A stretch of DNA of 64,000 nucleotides from Psychromonas aquimarina ATCC BAA-1526 (GCF_000428725.1 NZ_AUAM01000012.1:1-64000), one strand, 5' to 3'; shown: positions 53,232 to 63,858, counted from the stretch's first letter. Numbers and translations are program-made. Notes: generated from the sequence alone by a model not told the origin.

Positions 53232-54085
53232 TACGCGCCCTCCTTTTGAAGTGCAATAAAGATTTCCTGCAGGGTCGGATTTATAATTTCTCCCAGCTCT
53301 TCTGCCTGTGAGCGGTACTCACTTCTGAGCAGCCATTTACTGCTGCCGAGACCAGCTTGAGAAGAGATCGGCGCCATCTGCTTAATGGCCTCCTGATGCT
53401 GATGCACTGCATCAACAATAAAATACTGAGCATGCAACGAGTCCATATCGCCCTGCAGCACAACTTTCCCCTGCTTGAGCATTAGTACATCGGTGAGCAG
53501 GTGTTCAATTTCATTAACTTCATGACTGGCAATAATTAGGGCACGTTCACCATCATGAAACCACTCGATAAGATGACGATAAAAGGTGTCACGATAAATA
53601 AGATCCAAACCTAAGGTCGGCTCATCAAGAATTAAAACCTTAGTATCAGTAGCAATAATAATAGACAGATGCAGCTGCACCTTCATACCTTTAGACAGAG
53701 CGCCGATTTTCGTGCGCAGTGCTATCTGTGTACTGCTGAGTAACTCTTTAGCTTTACTGATATCAAAACTCGGGTGCACACCGCTGGTGTAGCGTAAAAT
53801 CTGTGCAACTGTCATCCACTCCGGTAATACATTCACATCCGAAATATATGCCAGATGGCGCATTAACTCGGCACGCTGACTGACCGGATTTAAGCCGCAG
53901 ACCCGAACTTCTCCCTGATGACGCAAAGAGCCCAGGAGCGCACCGATCAGCGAGGATTTTCCCGCACCATTATGCCCTAACAGGCCGAGTACCTGCCCGG
54001 CCTGCAGTTCAAAAGAAACATCTTTAACCGCCATGGTGGACTGGTACTTTTTAGTGATATGTGCAGCGCTGACTAATGTGCTCAT
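53231..54085 (-). CDS. ABC transporter ATP-binding protein
   Basis: A 284-residue ATPase. Walker A is GLLGHNGAGKSSLIGALLGS (residues 34-53), signature LSKGMKVQLHLS, Walker B VLILDEPTLGLD and H-loop SHEVNE follow; the signature is LSKGM rather than LSGGQ, as in several YtrB-type exporter ATPases. It overlaps the regulator by four bases (ATGA) and the permease by one base. Powers the ABC-2 exporter; substrate not identifiable. Confidence 0.93.
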   Translation of the reverse strand: MSTLVSAAHITKKYQSTMAVKDVSFELQAGQVLGLLGHNGAGKSSLIGALLGSLRHQGEVRVCGLNPVSQRAELMRHLAYISDVNVLPEWMTVAQILRYTSGVHPSFDISKAKELLSSTQIALRTKIGALSKGMKVQLHLSIIIATDTKVLILDEPTLGLDLIYRDTFYRHLIEWFHDGERALIIASHEVNEIEHLLTDVLMLKQGKVVLQGDMDSLHAQYFIVDAVHQHQEAIKQMAPISSQAGLGSSKWLLRSEYRSQAEELGEIINPTLQEIFIALQKEGA

Positions 54086-54453
54086 TGGCTTTCCTCAATT
54101 TGTTTTTCTAACTCTTTAATAAAATCCTGCAAAGGCATATCAATCCGTTTCAGCAGCTGCACAATATTCGGGATGTCCCGGGTTAAAAACAACTGCTTTT
54201 TTTCCATTTTCAGTTTTTCAGCGGCGCCGGGTAAAACGAACATGCCCTGACCGCGTTTTTTTTCAATTAGGTTTTTATCAACCAGCAGCTGATAAGCTTT
54301 CATCACGGTCAGATGATTAATTTTCATATCTGCAGCAACAACTCTTACCGAAGGTAATGCACTCCCCTCCAGCCATACTCCAAGCAGAATCTGCTCTTCG
54401 ATCAGCTCTTTTATTTGATGAAATATAGGTTGTTTATCATTCCAGTCGGTCAT
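54082..54453 (-). CDS. GntR-family regulator, YtrA subfamily
   Basis: A 123-residue repressor with the short YtrA form: an N-terminal winged HTH (IFHQIKELIEEQILLGVWLE, then LPSVRVVAADMKINHLTVMK and YQLLVDKNLIEKKRGQGMFV) and only a short C-terminal helix. YtrA proteins repress adjacent ABC operons. A perfect 12-base inverted repeat (54466-54493) lies just upstream of the ATG, a strong candidate operator. First gene of a three-gene operon with the ATPase and permease. GGGA is within the leader, close to the start. Confidence 0.92.
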   Translation of the reverse strand: MTDWNDKQPIFHQIKELIEEQILLGVWLEGSALPSVRVVAADMKINHLTVMKAYQLLVDKNLIEKKRGQGMFVLPGAAEKLKMEKKQLFLTRDIPNIVQLLKRIDMPLQDFIKELEKQIEESQ

Positions 54454-54465
54454 AGCGTCCCTGTT

Positions 54466-54493
54466 ATGGTGTTATACTTATGTATAACACCAT
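54466..54493. promoter_or_regulatory. operator of YtrA-type regulator
   Basis: A perfect inverted repeat ATGGTGTTATAC TTAT GTATAACACCAT (12-base arms, 4-base spacer) 13 bases upstream of the regulator start. GTTATAC...GTATAAC overlaps the likely -10 region (TATACT/TATAAC). Placement, symmetry and adjacency to a YtrA gene support autoregulation. Confidence 0.8.
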
Positions 54494-54582
54494 ATCTCTA
54501 AGAGAAGCTGAATGCAAGCCTTACAGGAGATAAAAGAAGCGGAGAACAGAGTAGTGCATGAGGTAACGGTAAAAGGCGGCTG

Positions 54583-54620
54583 ATAAAAAAACGGGCAGCA
54601 GCATAGGCTGTTACCCGTTA
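54583..54620 (-). terminator. rho-independent terminator after chitinase gene
   Basis: Read on the minus strand: AACGGGTAACAGC, CTAT, GCTGCTGCCCGTT, then TTTTTTATC. The stem is interrupted but long and the U-run is present. Confidence 0.85.
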
Positions 54621-54683
54621 TGATTTTTCCTACTCAGCATTAAAACAGCGCAGGCGGATAATTATTTACTATTTTAAGTAAAA

Positions 54684-56474
54684 TTAATCCTGTTTCCATA
54701 CATCAGATGAACCGGGGACATCCCCTTTTGTCCACCAGCTTGCCGTCCAGGTAAGTCCCTGATACAAGGCTTTATCACCACCGTTATAGGTTGTATCGGC
54801 AGACCACTCCAGCACAGCACCGTTAGTATCTGCTTTCCAGACATCTGATTTACCTGGGACATCACCCTGTGTCCACCATAGTGCGGTATATTCAACAGCA
54901 TCGTAAATCACCTTGTCATCTGTATTATATACAGTTGCGGCATCCCATGTATTTTCACCGGGATCTTCCTGTTCTTTCACAGTAATAATACGCTCTTCAA
55001 CCGTAGTCACATCTCCAGAATCTGTTACGCTGTAGGTTAAGCTGTAATCGCCGACAACGGCATTATCTACACTGCCGCTTACAATAACAGCATCTGTAAG
55101 GTCCCCGTCTTCACTGTCTGATGCACTCACACCGGCCATAGGATCAAAGACTTCATTAACAAAAATCGTTTCATCTTCAACGCCGATGATAACCGGAGGC
55201 TGGTTCACTAGAACATCCACATTTCTGACTTCTGTTGTAGTGTTCTTATCGGAGTCCGTGACACTGTAAGTGATTTCGTAACTGCCTGCGCTATTTTCAT
55301 CCACAACACCCGTTACAATAATTGACTCCGTTAAATCACCGTCTTCTTCATCAGAAGCCGTGACACCGGCCATCTCATCAAATTCACTGCCAAGCTGAAT
55401 ACTGGTATCTTCTATGCCGGCTATTTCCGGGAAACCTTCATTCGGATCAACCGGCCCGTTATGAACAAATTCCGCGTAATCTTTAATAAACTGCTGATTG
55501 TATTCAGCGCCGCTGACATTCGTGCCCATATCCCAGTTAATTGACCAGCTCATAATACCATGCAGAGCCTGCCCGTCCTGCGCCATACGCGTCAGCCCCT
55601 GATAAATATCCTGTGGATTTTCAAATCCGGAAGCGGCAGCATCAATATTTGCAGGTGTTCCATAGACCAGACGATCATGCGGGATCTGACTATATCCGTC
55701 TATACCATTAGCTAAGGCGCGGCTCATATAATAGGGGAACTCGTCATGTTCACCTGTCATCCATATCCCCTGGCCGTTATTGTAGTCAGCAACCCATAAA
55801 CCGTCTCCGCCCTGGTTATAAAACTGCGGGTTAATGAAATCATAATAACCTTCCAGTGCATCCAGATAAGGCAGATAAGCCCCGCCAACGGTCAGATAAG
55901 GAAATTCAGGCGCGGCTGTGATCATAAAGTTCTTGCCCTGCGCGCGGTAATGATCTTTAACAATAATCAGCGCGGCAGGAATAACACTCTGATTATCTCC
56001 AGCGGTAATAGCGGCCTGCTCCAGATCAATATCCAGACCGTCAAAGCCGTATTTTTCGGTCAGGCGGATAATTTCATCTGCAAAAGCCTGCTCATCACCA
56101 GTCTGCAGTTCTATATGAGCATCTGCGCCACCTAAGGCCAGCAGTACTGCACGTCCCTGTGAATTTATTTGTGAAATTTGAGCGATAAATTCTGCATCAG
56201 TTACACGGGGATCTAATACAAAAGTCGGAATTTTCTGCGGCGGATATGCCTTCATAAATGAAACATTCACCACATTCCAGGCGGCATGAACCTCGTCTAA
56301 ATCTACCCAGGGAGCATTTCCTCCTTTATAACCAGCACCATCAGCCCAGTTATGCCAGTAACCGACTAATACATTACCCTGCGGATTAACCATGGCTTTG
56401 TCGGCGGCGGCGGCAGGCAGCGAAACACCTGCAGAAATTAACCCGGCTAACAGCAACTTTTTGAACGTTTTCAT
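54684..56474 (-). CDS. secreted GH18 chitinase with Ig-like and chitin-binding domains
   Basis: A 596-residue secreted enzyme that cleaves beta-1,4-GlcNAc chains. The signal peptide is MKTFKKLLLAGLISAGVSLP. The GH18 domain (about 30-330) has the catalytic DGLDIDLE (near 146, Glu is the acid) and LLALGGA and FINPQFYNQGGDG. Two tandem Ig-like domains (about 345-420 and 425-500, each GxEDxxIxxxxxFDxMAGVxAxDxEDGDLTxxI) follow, then two CBM5/12 chitin-binding modules (about 505-550 and 553-596; YNTDDKVIYDAVEYTALWWT, YNGGDKALYQGLTWTASWWT). Spacing of AGGAG to ATG is 8. A smaller relative with similar ends lies just upstream at 56803-57129. Confidence 0.95.
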   Translation of the reverse strand: MKTFKKLLLAGLISAGVSLPAAAADKAMVNPQGNVLVGYWHNWADGAGYKGGNAPWVDLDEVHAAWNVVNVSFMKAYPPQKIPTFVLDPRVTDAEFIAQISQINSQGRAVLLALGGADAHIELQTGDEQAFADEIIRLTEKYGFDGLDIDLEQAAITAGDNQSVIPAALIIVKDHYRAQGKNFMITAAPEFPYLTVGGAYLPYLDALEGYYDFINPQFYNQGGDGLWVADYNNGQGIWMTGEHDEFPYYMSRALANGIDGYSQIPHDRLVYGTPANIDAAASGFENPQDIYQGLTRMAQDGQALHGIMSWSINWDMGTNVSGAEYNQQFIKDYAEFVHNGPVDPNEGFPEIAGIEDTSIQLGSEFDEMAGVTASDEEDGDLTESIIVTGVVDENSAGSYEITYSVTDSDKNTTTEVRNVDVLVNQPPVIIGVEDETIFVNEVFDPMAGVSASDSEDGDLTDAVIVSGSVDNAVVGDYSLTYSVTDSGDVTTVEERIITVKEQEDPGENTWDAATVYNTDDKVIYDAVEYTALWWTQGDVPGKSDVWKADTNGAVLEWSADTTYNGGDKALYQGLTWTASWWTKGDVPGSSDVWKQD

Positions 56475-56802
56475 TGATTTAACTCCTAATATTGCAGATA
56501 TGAGCCTGGATAATAGGGCAATATCTATAGGAATTCTCTCCAGCCTCCCTGTCTTTACACTTAATTTACACTTGCTTGTTACTCTTAACTTATTTACTTA
56601 TATTTTTCAATTTTATGCTGCAGCTTAGTCTTATTAAACATAGGCTTACTTGTGTTATATGACACAGAAAATCATTTTCTAAAATAAAAAGCATTGTAAA
56701 TTTCCTTGCTGTTATAAATGTTAATCTATAAAGAAACGGGTATCAGCATCAGCCGTTACCCGTTATTAATTTCCTGCTTAGTTTTGAAACAGCACAAACC
56801 GC
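56475..56802. other. region between chitinase and the CBM-only gene
   Basis: About 330 bases upstream of the chitinase. It holds its promoter and, at 56730-56764, the terminator of the next gene. No further gene. Confidence 0.55.
56730..56764 (-). terminator. terminator of His-rich CBM gene, similar to the chitinase terminator
   Basis: Read on the minus strand: AACGGGTAACGGCTGATGCT then GATACCCGTTTCTTTA. The hairpin resembles the one after the chitinase (AACGGGTAACAGCCTATGCT), which suggests the two genes share a common ancestor including their terminators. Confidence 0.7.
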
Positions 56803-57129
56803 TTATTGTTGACTTTTTTCCCATGCGTCAGACGTACCAGGGTGATCCCCCTGCGTCCACCATAGTGCCCTATAGGCCAGATCATTGTAAGTTACCTCGT
56901 CCCCTGTGTTATAAGCGGCTTCAGGGTCCCATTCTGCGCCGGGCACGACCGGTGTATCATTATGGTCGTAATCATGAGCATGGTCATGAGCATGGTCATG
57001 AGCATGGTCATGATCATGCTCTTCCATCATTACTGCATCATAGGAGTCCCCCGCGCTGTAAGCTGTGACCGGCAGTGATACACCTCCGGAAATCAACGCT
57101 GCTAATAGTAGTTTCTTAAATGCTTTCAT
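56803..57129 (-). CDS. secreted His-rich single-CBM5/12 protein (shortened chitinase relative)
   Basis: A 108-residue protein with signal peptide MKAFKKLLLAALISGGVSLP, nearly the same as that of the chitinase. It then has a His/Asp-rich stretch (HDHDHAHDHAHDHAHDYDH) that could bind Zn, Cu or Ni, and finally one CBM5/12 module (WDPEAAYNTGDEVTYNDLAY, ALWWTQGDHPGTSDAW) that should bind chitin. No catalytic domain is present. The ATG at 57129 has AGGA nine bases upstream. Possibly a chitin-bound metal carrier or a helper of chitinases or LPMOs, but no function is established. Confidence 0.82.
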   Translation of the reverse strand: MKAFKKLLLAALISGGVSLPVTAYSAGDSYDAVMMEEHDHDHAHDHAHDHAHDYDHNDTPVVPGAEWDPEAAYNTGDEVTYNDLAYRALWWTQGDHPGTSDAWEKSQQ

Positions 57130-57646
57130 TAAGTTCATTCCTTATGCTTCAAAAGACAAAGCTGAATAATAGAGCAGCAGCGGCAGGAATTCCCCTGCCT
57201 CCGGATGCTATTTACACAAATTCACCCTTTTTCACGACTTTTCACTCCGATCACATTTTTTCACTTTAACATCTTGCCCCTAACTCACCTTTCAAATAAT
57301 TAAGCTGCTGTTTAATAATAATAACGCCCCTAAAAAGCAGCCTTACGGAAGAAAACACACAGAAAATATTCTTACTAAGTGAAGGTTAGTATGCGCAGTT
57401 AACCTTAATAAGCAGGAGAAAGAATCAGAAAAGGGATGACTTTGAGCCGGCAGTATCAGGTGTGAAAATATATTCATAAGCAGTCAAATCGGCACTATCA
57501 TTTTGTAATGGAGATATGTCTGTCTCCATCACATGAAACTGCATCAGCGGCTTGATCAACTGATCCGCCGCAAAGCATATTTCACCGAAGTGAATTCAAT
57601 CGCTCATGTTAAATGAAAATAGATTAATAATGCTCTCTCAAGCATA
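57130..57646. other. intergenic region between CBM gene and hybrid kinase gene
   Basis: About 515 bases. The promoter of the CBM gene is in its first part. A short hairpin (ATGGAGA...TCTCCAT, about 57508-57529) has no U-run. A weak hairpin directly after the kinase stop (ATGCT...AGCAT, about 57629-57643) may act as its terminator. No gene is visible. Confidence 0.5.
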
Positions 57647-60600
57647 CTAATTAATAGTAGTGCTTTTTATTATCTGCAGCGCTTCATCAAAATCAAACTC
57701 TTCCAGTGCTGTTTCTAACTGAGTAAATTCATCTTCTGTCAAACCGATTAGCCCGGCATTAGACAGGCCGCTCACTATCGTTAATGCCTGGGTATCATCA
57801 TGTTCAATTTTAGTAATTAAATTATTCAGCAGATCTGTATCAACAGCATATGCTGCCTGTTGCGGCTGCTGCTCTTGTGCGCTGTTCTGTACAAAAAATT
57901 CACTCAGCGCAGTTGTTATATCAGCTAAACGTACCTGTATTAAAGCTGTGTGTTCAGAGATCTGCTGCATATTCATAGCTGACTCGTTCAACTCCAGTTC
58001 TTCACAGAGCTTATGCAGTGATTTAGCACCTATAGTGCCGGAAACTCCCTTAATAGTATGAATATAACGCTCTCTTTCTTCTCCCGATCCAGCCAGACTG
58101 TTTTTTACCTGCGCCTGATCTGAATAAGTTTCGCTGAAGCGTTTTAACAATTTGAGGTACAGCGGCACTTTACCGTTAGCAGCATTGAGACCGGTTTTTG
58201 TGTCTACTCCGTCTATAACAGGTAAATTTAGCTGAGTCTCTGCATCAGAAGTTACCCTTCGCATTTCCGGATTAGCCGGTATCACCCATTCTGCTAATGT
58301 CTTAAACATACAGGGAACATCGATAGGTTTAGCGATAAGATCATTCATCCCCGAAAGCAGCGCTTTTTCCCGGTCTTTTTCCATAACATTAGCCGTCATG
58401 GCAATAATAGGGATCTTTGTGTCTCCCAGCTTACGGCGAATATGCTCGCTCGCTTCATAACCATCCATCACCGGCATCTGACAATCCATTAATATACCGT
58501 CAAACACATACTCGCCGTACAGCTTAACTGCTTCCTGGCCGTTTTCCGCTATGCTCACATAAATCTGCTGACTTTCTAATAACTCTTTCGCCAGCTCTTG
58601 GTTAATATCATTGTCTTCAACCAGTAGAATATGTGCGCCGGCAAGTTTGGCGGTACTTTCCTGCAGACTGTGCCGGCTTAGATCATCACGGCTGATACGG
58701 CCGCTCTGCAGGCCGTAGGTATTAATAACGGCATCGAACAGGTGCGAGGAGGTAACGGGTTTATCTAAAATAGTTTTTACCTGCAGTTTTCTACAAGTCA
58801 GTGCATCCGCCAGCTCTTCTCGTCCATAAGCCGTTAACATTATGATATTAGGCCGTTTATCTATCGACCGTAGCTGTTCAATAGACTCAACCAGATCCAC
58901 ACCGTCTTTACCCGGCATTTTCCAGTCAATGATAAGCAGATCAAAGGGGCATTTAGACAGATCAGCCTGCTTCATAGCCGCAAGTGCGTCATCCGCACTA
59001 TTAACCGCCTGCGCTTCAAATTTCAGCGACTGCAGAATTTCTGTCACAATCAGCCGAGCACTGGAGTTATCATCAACCACCAGCACTTTCAGTTCATTTA
59101 ATGCCGGTGGAATAACAACCGGCTCCTGCTTAAGCATAGTGCTGCACTGCAGCTGCGCGGTAAAAGAAAATACAGACCCTTTATTAATTTCACTACTGAC
59201 CGTGATTTCTCCCCCCATCAGTGAACAGAGATTCTTACTTATTGCTAAACCTAAACCTGTGCCGCCGTATTTTCGGGTTGTAGAACTGTCCGCCTGGGTA
59301 AATTTATTAAACAGCTTATCGGCCTGCTCCCGGGTCATGCCGATACCGCTGTCAGCTACTTCAAACTGCAGGGTAACCTGCTGCTGGTGCTGCGCGGCAA
59401 CAGAGATATGAATTTTAATCTCGCCCTTTTCGGTAAACTTCACCGCATTATTGCTTAAATTGACCAGAATCTGACTGAGCCTCAGCGGATCGCCGATCAG
59501 TGCCGTCGGCACATTCTCATCAATATGAATCAGCAGCTCCAAACCTCTTTCAGAAGCCCGCAGCCCGACCAGGTTAGTGATATTGTCGAGTACCGTTTCC
59601 AGATGAAAATCGATGTTTTCAATATCAAGTTTACCGGCTTCAATTTTTGAAAAATCAAGAATGTCATTAATCAGCCCGAGCAGAGAGTCCGCAGACAGCT
59701 TAACTTTATTGATATAATTGCGCTGCGCTTTATTGAGATCTGTTTTCAGCGCCAGATAGCTCATACCGATAATGGCATTCATCGGCGTTCTTATTTCATG
59801 GCTCATATTAGCCAGGAAATCTGATTTGGCCAGATTAGCTGAATCAGCTTCATCCCGGGCGTCAGCCAGCTTATCAGCAAACCTCTGCAGCGCGCTGTAT
59901 GATTTACTGGTCAGTATAACCAGCAGAATCACTGTGATAACAAAGAAGATCCCGCCGAATGCGAGATAACCGGACAGGCTGCTCGAGGACTGAAAAGCGC
60001 TTAACTGTTTATCGCGGGCAGCTAATATGGCTTTATCTGCCAGGGAGACAGCGGCATGCATCTCCTGTGTAACCTTATCGGATAACAGATTCACTGCAAC
60101 TAACTGCTCAAAGCTGTCTAGGTAGTCTTGGACTCTGGATTCAAGCGCTATAAAAGCCTTCTTGTCATCCTGCTTAGTTAATTTGTTATAAAGCTGCCTG
60201 CCCTCCTGCAAAGCATCGCCAAGGCGCTGTGCAACCTGCTGCGCATAAAAGGTGCGCATCTCCGGCGTATTCGCTAAAACAAAATCTCTGTCCAGCAGGC
60301 TGGCATCATTAATACTGTTTTCCAGCCTGAATACCGCTTTAGAGAGCAGCATACGATCAGCTGAGAGCATCTGAATATGAGACAGATCTGACTGTATTTT
60401 ATTGAGTAAAATATGTTCATTATCCCTTAATGACAGTGAGGCGGTAGAAAAGTCTTTGCCGGCACGGCTCAGCTGAGCAGTAATAGACTGCAGCAGGCGC
60501 GGATTTGTCTGCCCGCGCAGCTGCGTAAAACTAACATGAAAACGGTTTTTTGCCTGATTAATACTGAGCAGCAGAGAACGACTGTGCGGATCCTTAATTG

Positions 60601-61279
60601 AATTATCCAGCTGTTTAAGCAGTGTCGATATTTTATTGATCTCAAGGATAGTCTGGTTATAAACCTTCGGCAGCTGCGTTAACTGGAAGTCTTTGGCATA
60701 GCTTTGCGCGTTAGCAGTAAACGAGACAAGTTTCTGAACTTCCGCACTATTCGCAGTAACTGCCATCATCAGCTCTTTGTGCTGTTTAATTTTAAGCGTA
60801 TCAGCATCCTGATACTGCTGCTGCAGTTTCTGCATCGTCCGTGCATGTAGTAAAGCAGAAGCCGAGGTCTCAGCCATGCTTTTTCTAATCTGCCGGCTCT
60901 GCTGCTTAAGCTGATAATACTGCTCAGTCCCGGTCTGATAATTTTTAAGCGCCTTCTCAGCATCCCCGCTGTTGCCCTTCTCTAAAGAAAACTGCATCGC
61001 TAAAGACAGCGCTAATGCAGTTTCCTTTTTGGCGGCCGAAGCCGACTCGCTGCTGTTATCACGGCTGTAGGTCAGCTGATATAAACGAGCACGATCCAGG
61101 GCCATAACAAGCTGACTGCTGAGAGCATAACTGTCAACGGCAGAAAAGCGTTTATTTAAACTGTTCCAGCCTGCGGTTCCGGCCGTGATCAGCATCAGCA
61201 TCGCAATGCAGAAACCAATCAAAATTCTTTTCGAATCACTAACATATGACTCGTTTCTGTTCCCTGAAAGCTGCTGCAT
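57647..61279 (-). CDS. hybrid histidine kinase with two receiver domains and an HPt domain
   Basis: A 1210-residue inner-membrane sensor kinase. Two membrane segments (near residues 20-40 and 425-450) flank about 380 residues of helical periplasmic sensor. The kinase part has His[22 protein letters not shown] (phosphorylated His near 495) and an HATPase_c domain (about 605-725; N box [11 protein letters not shown]2 box [10 protein letters not shown]). Two receiver domains follow: [20 protein letters not shown] (near 728) and [19 protein letters not shown] (near 880), then an HPt domain with [14 protein letters not shown] (near 1075). The layout is that of BarA/ArcB-type phosphorelays. The HD-GYP response regulator gene lies 35 bases before its start, so the two form one operon. 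Confidence 0.93.
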   Translation of the reverse strand: MQQLSGNRNESYVSDSKRILIGFCIAMLMLITAGTAGWNSLNKRFSAVDSYALSSQLVMALDRARLYQLTYSRDNSSESASAAKKETALALSLAMQFSLEKGNSGDAEKALKNYQTGTEQYYQLKQQSRQIRKSMAETSASALLHARTMQKLQQQYQDADTLKIKQHKELMMAVTANSAEVQKLVSFTANAQSYAKDFQLTQLPKVYNQTILEINKISTLLKQLDNSIKDPHSRSLLLSINQAKNRFHVSFTQLRGQTNPRLLQSITAQLSRAGKDFSTASLSLRDNEHILLNKIQSDLSHIQMLSADRMLLSKAVFRLENSINDASLLDRDFVLANTPEMRTFYAQQVAQRLGDALQEGRQLYNKLTKQDDKKAFIALESRVQDYLDSFEQLVAVNLLSDKVTQEMHAAVSLADKAILAARDKQLSAFQSSSSLSGYLAFGGIFFVITVILLVILTSKSYSALQRFADKLADARDEADSANLAKSDFLANMSHEIRTPMNAIIGMSYLALKTDLNKAQRNYINKVKLSADSLLGLINDILDFSKIEAGKLDIENIDFHLETVLDNITNLVGLRASERGLELLIHIDENVPTALIGDPLRLSQILVNLSNNAVKFTEKGEIKIHISVAAQHQQQVTLQFEVADSGIGMTREQADKLFNKFTQADSSTTRKYGGTGLGLAISKNLCSLMGGEITVSSEINKGSVFSFTAQLQCSTMLKQEPVVIPPALNELKVLVVDDNSSARLIVTEILQSLKFEAQAVNSADDALAAMKQADLSKCPFDLLIIDWKMPGKDGVDLVESIEQLRSIDKRPNIIMLTAYGREELADALTCRKLQVKTILDKPVTSSHLFDAVINTYGLQSGRISRDDLSRHSLQESTAKLAGAHILLVEDNDINQELAKELLESQQIYVSIAENGQEAVKLYGEYVFDGILMDCQMPVMDGYEASEHIRRKLGDTKIPIIAMTANVMEKDREKALLSGMNDLIAKPIDVPCMFKTLAEWVIPANPEMRRVTSDAETQLNLPVIDGVDTKTGLNAANGKVPLYLKLLKRFSETYSDQAQVKNSLAGSGEERERYIHTIKGVSGTIGAKSLHKLCEELELNESAMNMQQISEHTALIQVRLADITTALSEFFVQNSAQEQQPQQAAYAVDTDLLNNLITKIEHDDTQALTIVSGLSNAGLIGLTEDEFTQLETALEEFDFDEALQIIKSTTIN

Positions 61280-61314
61280 TATGACCTCATTGTATTGCGT
61301 GTAAGTACTGCCGG

Positions 61315-62346
61315 CTAGTCCGTAAATGACGCTTTTATTTTAAGAATATTGTCCAGCTGACTAATAAATAACGGCACAAGCACAGGATCAAAATGCAGCC
61401 CTGCCTGCTCTTCTATTAGACAAACCGCTTTCTCAACGGGCCAGGCTTCTTTATAGGGCCGTGTACTGGTAAGTGCATCAAAAACATCGGATATTGCAAC
61501 AATACGGGCAGAAAGCGGTATCTCCTGCCCCGCAAGGCCGTTCGGATAACCGCTGCCGTCCCATTTTTCGTGGTGGCACAGCGCAATTTCCTGAGCCAGC
61601 TGCAGAATTTCAGATTCATTATCATCGAGAATATTTGCCCCGATCCGGGCGTGCTGGAGCATGATATTCCATTCTTGAGCATCAAGTTTACCCGGTTTAC
61701 CAAGGATATGGTCTGGAATACCTATTTTGCCGATATCATGCATGGGAGCCGCATTAAACAGCAGCTCCACCCAGTCCCTGCTGACATCTAACTGCTCGGC
61801 TAATACTTTAGTGTAGTGGCTCATGCGCAGCACGTGCATGCCGGTTTCATTATCTTTGTATTCAGCGGCGCGTCCCAGTTTGCGGATAATTTCAAAGCGG
61901 CTTTCTTCAAGCTGCCGGGTGCGCTCTCGAACCTGTACAGCAAGCGCTTTATTCTGATCATATAAAGCAATCTGTGTGCGAACCCGGGCTTTGACAATTG
62001 CCGGACTTATCGGCTTAGTGATGTAGTCAACGGCGCCAAGTTCAAAACCTTTCTGTTCATCCACTTCCTGTGCTTTTGCAGTAACAAAAATAACCGGAAT
62101 CCCTGCAGTGACCGGATTGGCTTTTAACGCCAGACAAACCTCATAACCGTCCATTTCCGGCATCATAATATCTAATAAAATCAGATCCGGCTTGGGAGTC
62201 GAATTGGCAATTTTAAGGGCCTTCTGCCCTGTTTTGGCGGCTTTAACGGTGAATTCATCCGCTAAAATACCGGATAAAACATGGATATTCTCAGGAATAT
62301 CATCAACAACTAAAATTACAGGTTTTTGTTCACTCAGATCTGTCAT
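61315..62346 (-). CDS. response regulator with HD-GYP domain (RpfG-like c-di-GMP phosphodiesterase)
   Basis: A 343-residue cytoplasmic protein. The N-terminal receiver (about 10-125) contains [15 protein letters not shown] and [19 protein letters not shown], with the phosphorylated Asp. A coiled-coil-like linker leads to the HD-GYP domain: [30 protein letters not shown] (HD motif near 200), and [16 protein letters not shown] (GYP near 265). All catalytic residues are in place, so it should hydrolyse c-di-GMP to pGpG or GMP. Immediately upstream of the hybrid kinase gene in the same operon, it is its probable partner. It opposes the two diguanylate cyclases in the window. Confidence 0.94.
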   Translation of the reverse strand: MTDLSEQKPVILVVDDIPENIHVLSGILADEFTVKAAKTGQKALKIANSTPKPDLILLDIMMPEMDGYEVCLALKANPVTAGIPVIFVTAKAQEVDEQKGFELGAVDYITKPISPAIVKARVRTQIALYDQNKALAVQVRERTRQLEESRFEIIRKLGRAAEYKDNETGMHVLRMSHYTKVLAEQLDVSRDWVELLFNAAPMHDIGKIGIPDHILGKPGKLDAQEWNIMLQHARIGANILDDNESEILQLAQEIALCHHEKWDGSGYPNGLAGQEIPLSARIVAISDVFDALTSTRPYKEAWPVEKAVCLIEEQAGLHFDPVLVPLFISQLDNILKIKASFTD

Positions 62347-62547
62347 TGGTCCCTCAATTTCAGTTTAATGTATTGGAAATAGATACCTTGCTCAGCATTA
62401 ACAGCTAGTTAAGAGTAGTTCCTGATTATAAATGAAGTTGCAGCAAAGCATAACTTTAATGTGAATATATGAGACTGATATTAATATAAAAGCACCCGTT
62501 AACTTGGGGCAAGGCAGTTAAGGCGCCTTCTCTGCCCTGCCATAATA

Positions 62548-63858
62548 TTAAGATTCAATCTGTTTACGGAAAAACTGCACCATCTCATTACGGGTATTAA
62601 GGTGTTTAAGATGAAAAATATCCATCGGAAAAAGCAGTTCGATAACACCGCTGTCAAAAAGGCGTTTTACCTCATACTCATTATGCGCCACATCCTGCTG
62701 ATACATATAATTTAACCAGGTCTGATTGGTATGGATAATAAACTCCACACGCATGCCGCCGAGGCGCGCAAAAAACTTCATCATTGAGGTTTTATCACTG
62801 GAGCCGACAGCCCGGCCGCGGTACACAGTATGTTCAACTAAGGTATCTGAAATATCTTCCAGCACCATTAATGAATCTGCCTTAGAAGCGCTGCGGGTAA
62901 GGTGCTGCTGAAAAGCTCTAACATCACTTACTGAGTCCAGTACCGCCATTAAACCTAATTCATCGTCCACGGCAACCGCCGGGTTTTTCTGATTTTTTCT
63001 TAACAGTTTTAATACTTTAGCTTCAGGCGGTTTCTTTCTTATGGAAACATAAATAGGTGTTTTTTTCTTTCCGACATTAAAACTACGGCGTTTAACTAAA
63101 GTAAGCTTATTGTCTTTAGCGGGCTGCACTAACTTCGCCTGCTTGGGCGTCAATACACTTACTGCAGTACAACGGTAGTCCTGCTCACTGTGGGTAGAGT
63201 GCAGATAAACCGGATCTAACTCGCCGATTTTCAGATTCGGACTCCACACATAACCGTTTAAAAATTCCAGAAAAGTAGAAAACTTATTTTCGATATCCGT
63301 TTCACGTTCTCGCTGGTCAATGCTGCCGGCCAGTGTCATTAAAATCAGTTTACGACGTGCTTCAAAACGTGCTTTTTTATGATAATCATCATTAAACATA
63401 ATCAATAACAGTTCAACGGGATTATTGGTAACTTCTATTTCATTGGTGGTTTCAATATGTGAAGCATAGGGAGAAAGAATTTTATCGGTAATCGAATGGA
63501 TAACCGCATCAGCAGTGCGCGCATATTCATCAACACGGCTGCTTATCTCATTCAGATTACCGTCAATACCGAACATATTACCTAAAAGCCGCAGCGCTCG
63601 ATCACTACGAGTCTGACGCAGATCTTTATCAGCAATCAAGGATTGAACCTGACTAATACAGTCCACGCCTAAAAACTCAAATATCTGACTGCGCAGTGCG
63701 CGGTACTTAGTAATATTATTCGGATCCTTCTGCAGGTCTTTTATCCATTGCCGGGTCTGCACAGAAAAACAACCGGCATTGAGTGAATCGTCAGTAACGG
63801 CAAAAGGACCATGCTGCTGAAGAGAAGTAAATACACTATTTGGAGAAAGAACCGACAT
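62548..63858 (-). CDS. unrecognised 436-residue protein
   Basis: I do not recognise a family. The protein has no signal peptide or membrane segment, so it is probably cytoplasmic. It is mixed helix-strand, with a basic middle region (LVKRRSFNVGKKKTPIYVSI, RKKPPEAKVLKLLRKNQKN) and a C-terminal part with EFIIHTNQTWLNYMYQQD. It looks like a stable, well-coded gene of normal composition. It lies alone on the minus strand, 200 bases from the two-component operon. Guesses such as a nucleotide-signalling fold are unsupported. The AT-rich region between it and the window end carries the promoter. Confidence 0.7.
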   Translation of the reverse strand: MSVLSPNSVFTSLQQHGPFAVTDDSLNAGCFSVQTRQWIKDLQKDPNNITKYRALRSQIFEFLGVDCISQVQSLIADKDLRQTRSDRALRLLGNMFGIDGNLNEISSRVDEYARTADAVIHSITDKILSPYASHIETTNEIEVTNNPVELLLIMFNDDYHKKARFEARRKLILMTLAGSIDQRERETDIENKFSTFLEFLNGYVWSPNLKIGELDPVYLHSTHSEQDYRCTAVSVLTPKQAKLVQPAKDNKLTLVKRRSFNVGKKKTPIYVSIRKKPPEAKVLKLLRKNQKNPAVAVDDELGLMAVLDSVSDVRAFQQHLTRSASKADSLMVLEDISDTLVEHTVYRGRAVGSSDKTSMMKFFARLGGMRVEFIIHTNQTWLNYMYQQDVAHNEYEVKRLFDSGVIELLFPMDIFHLKHLNTRNEMVQFFRKQIES

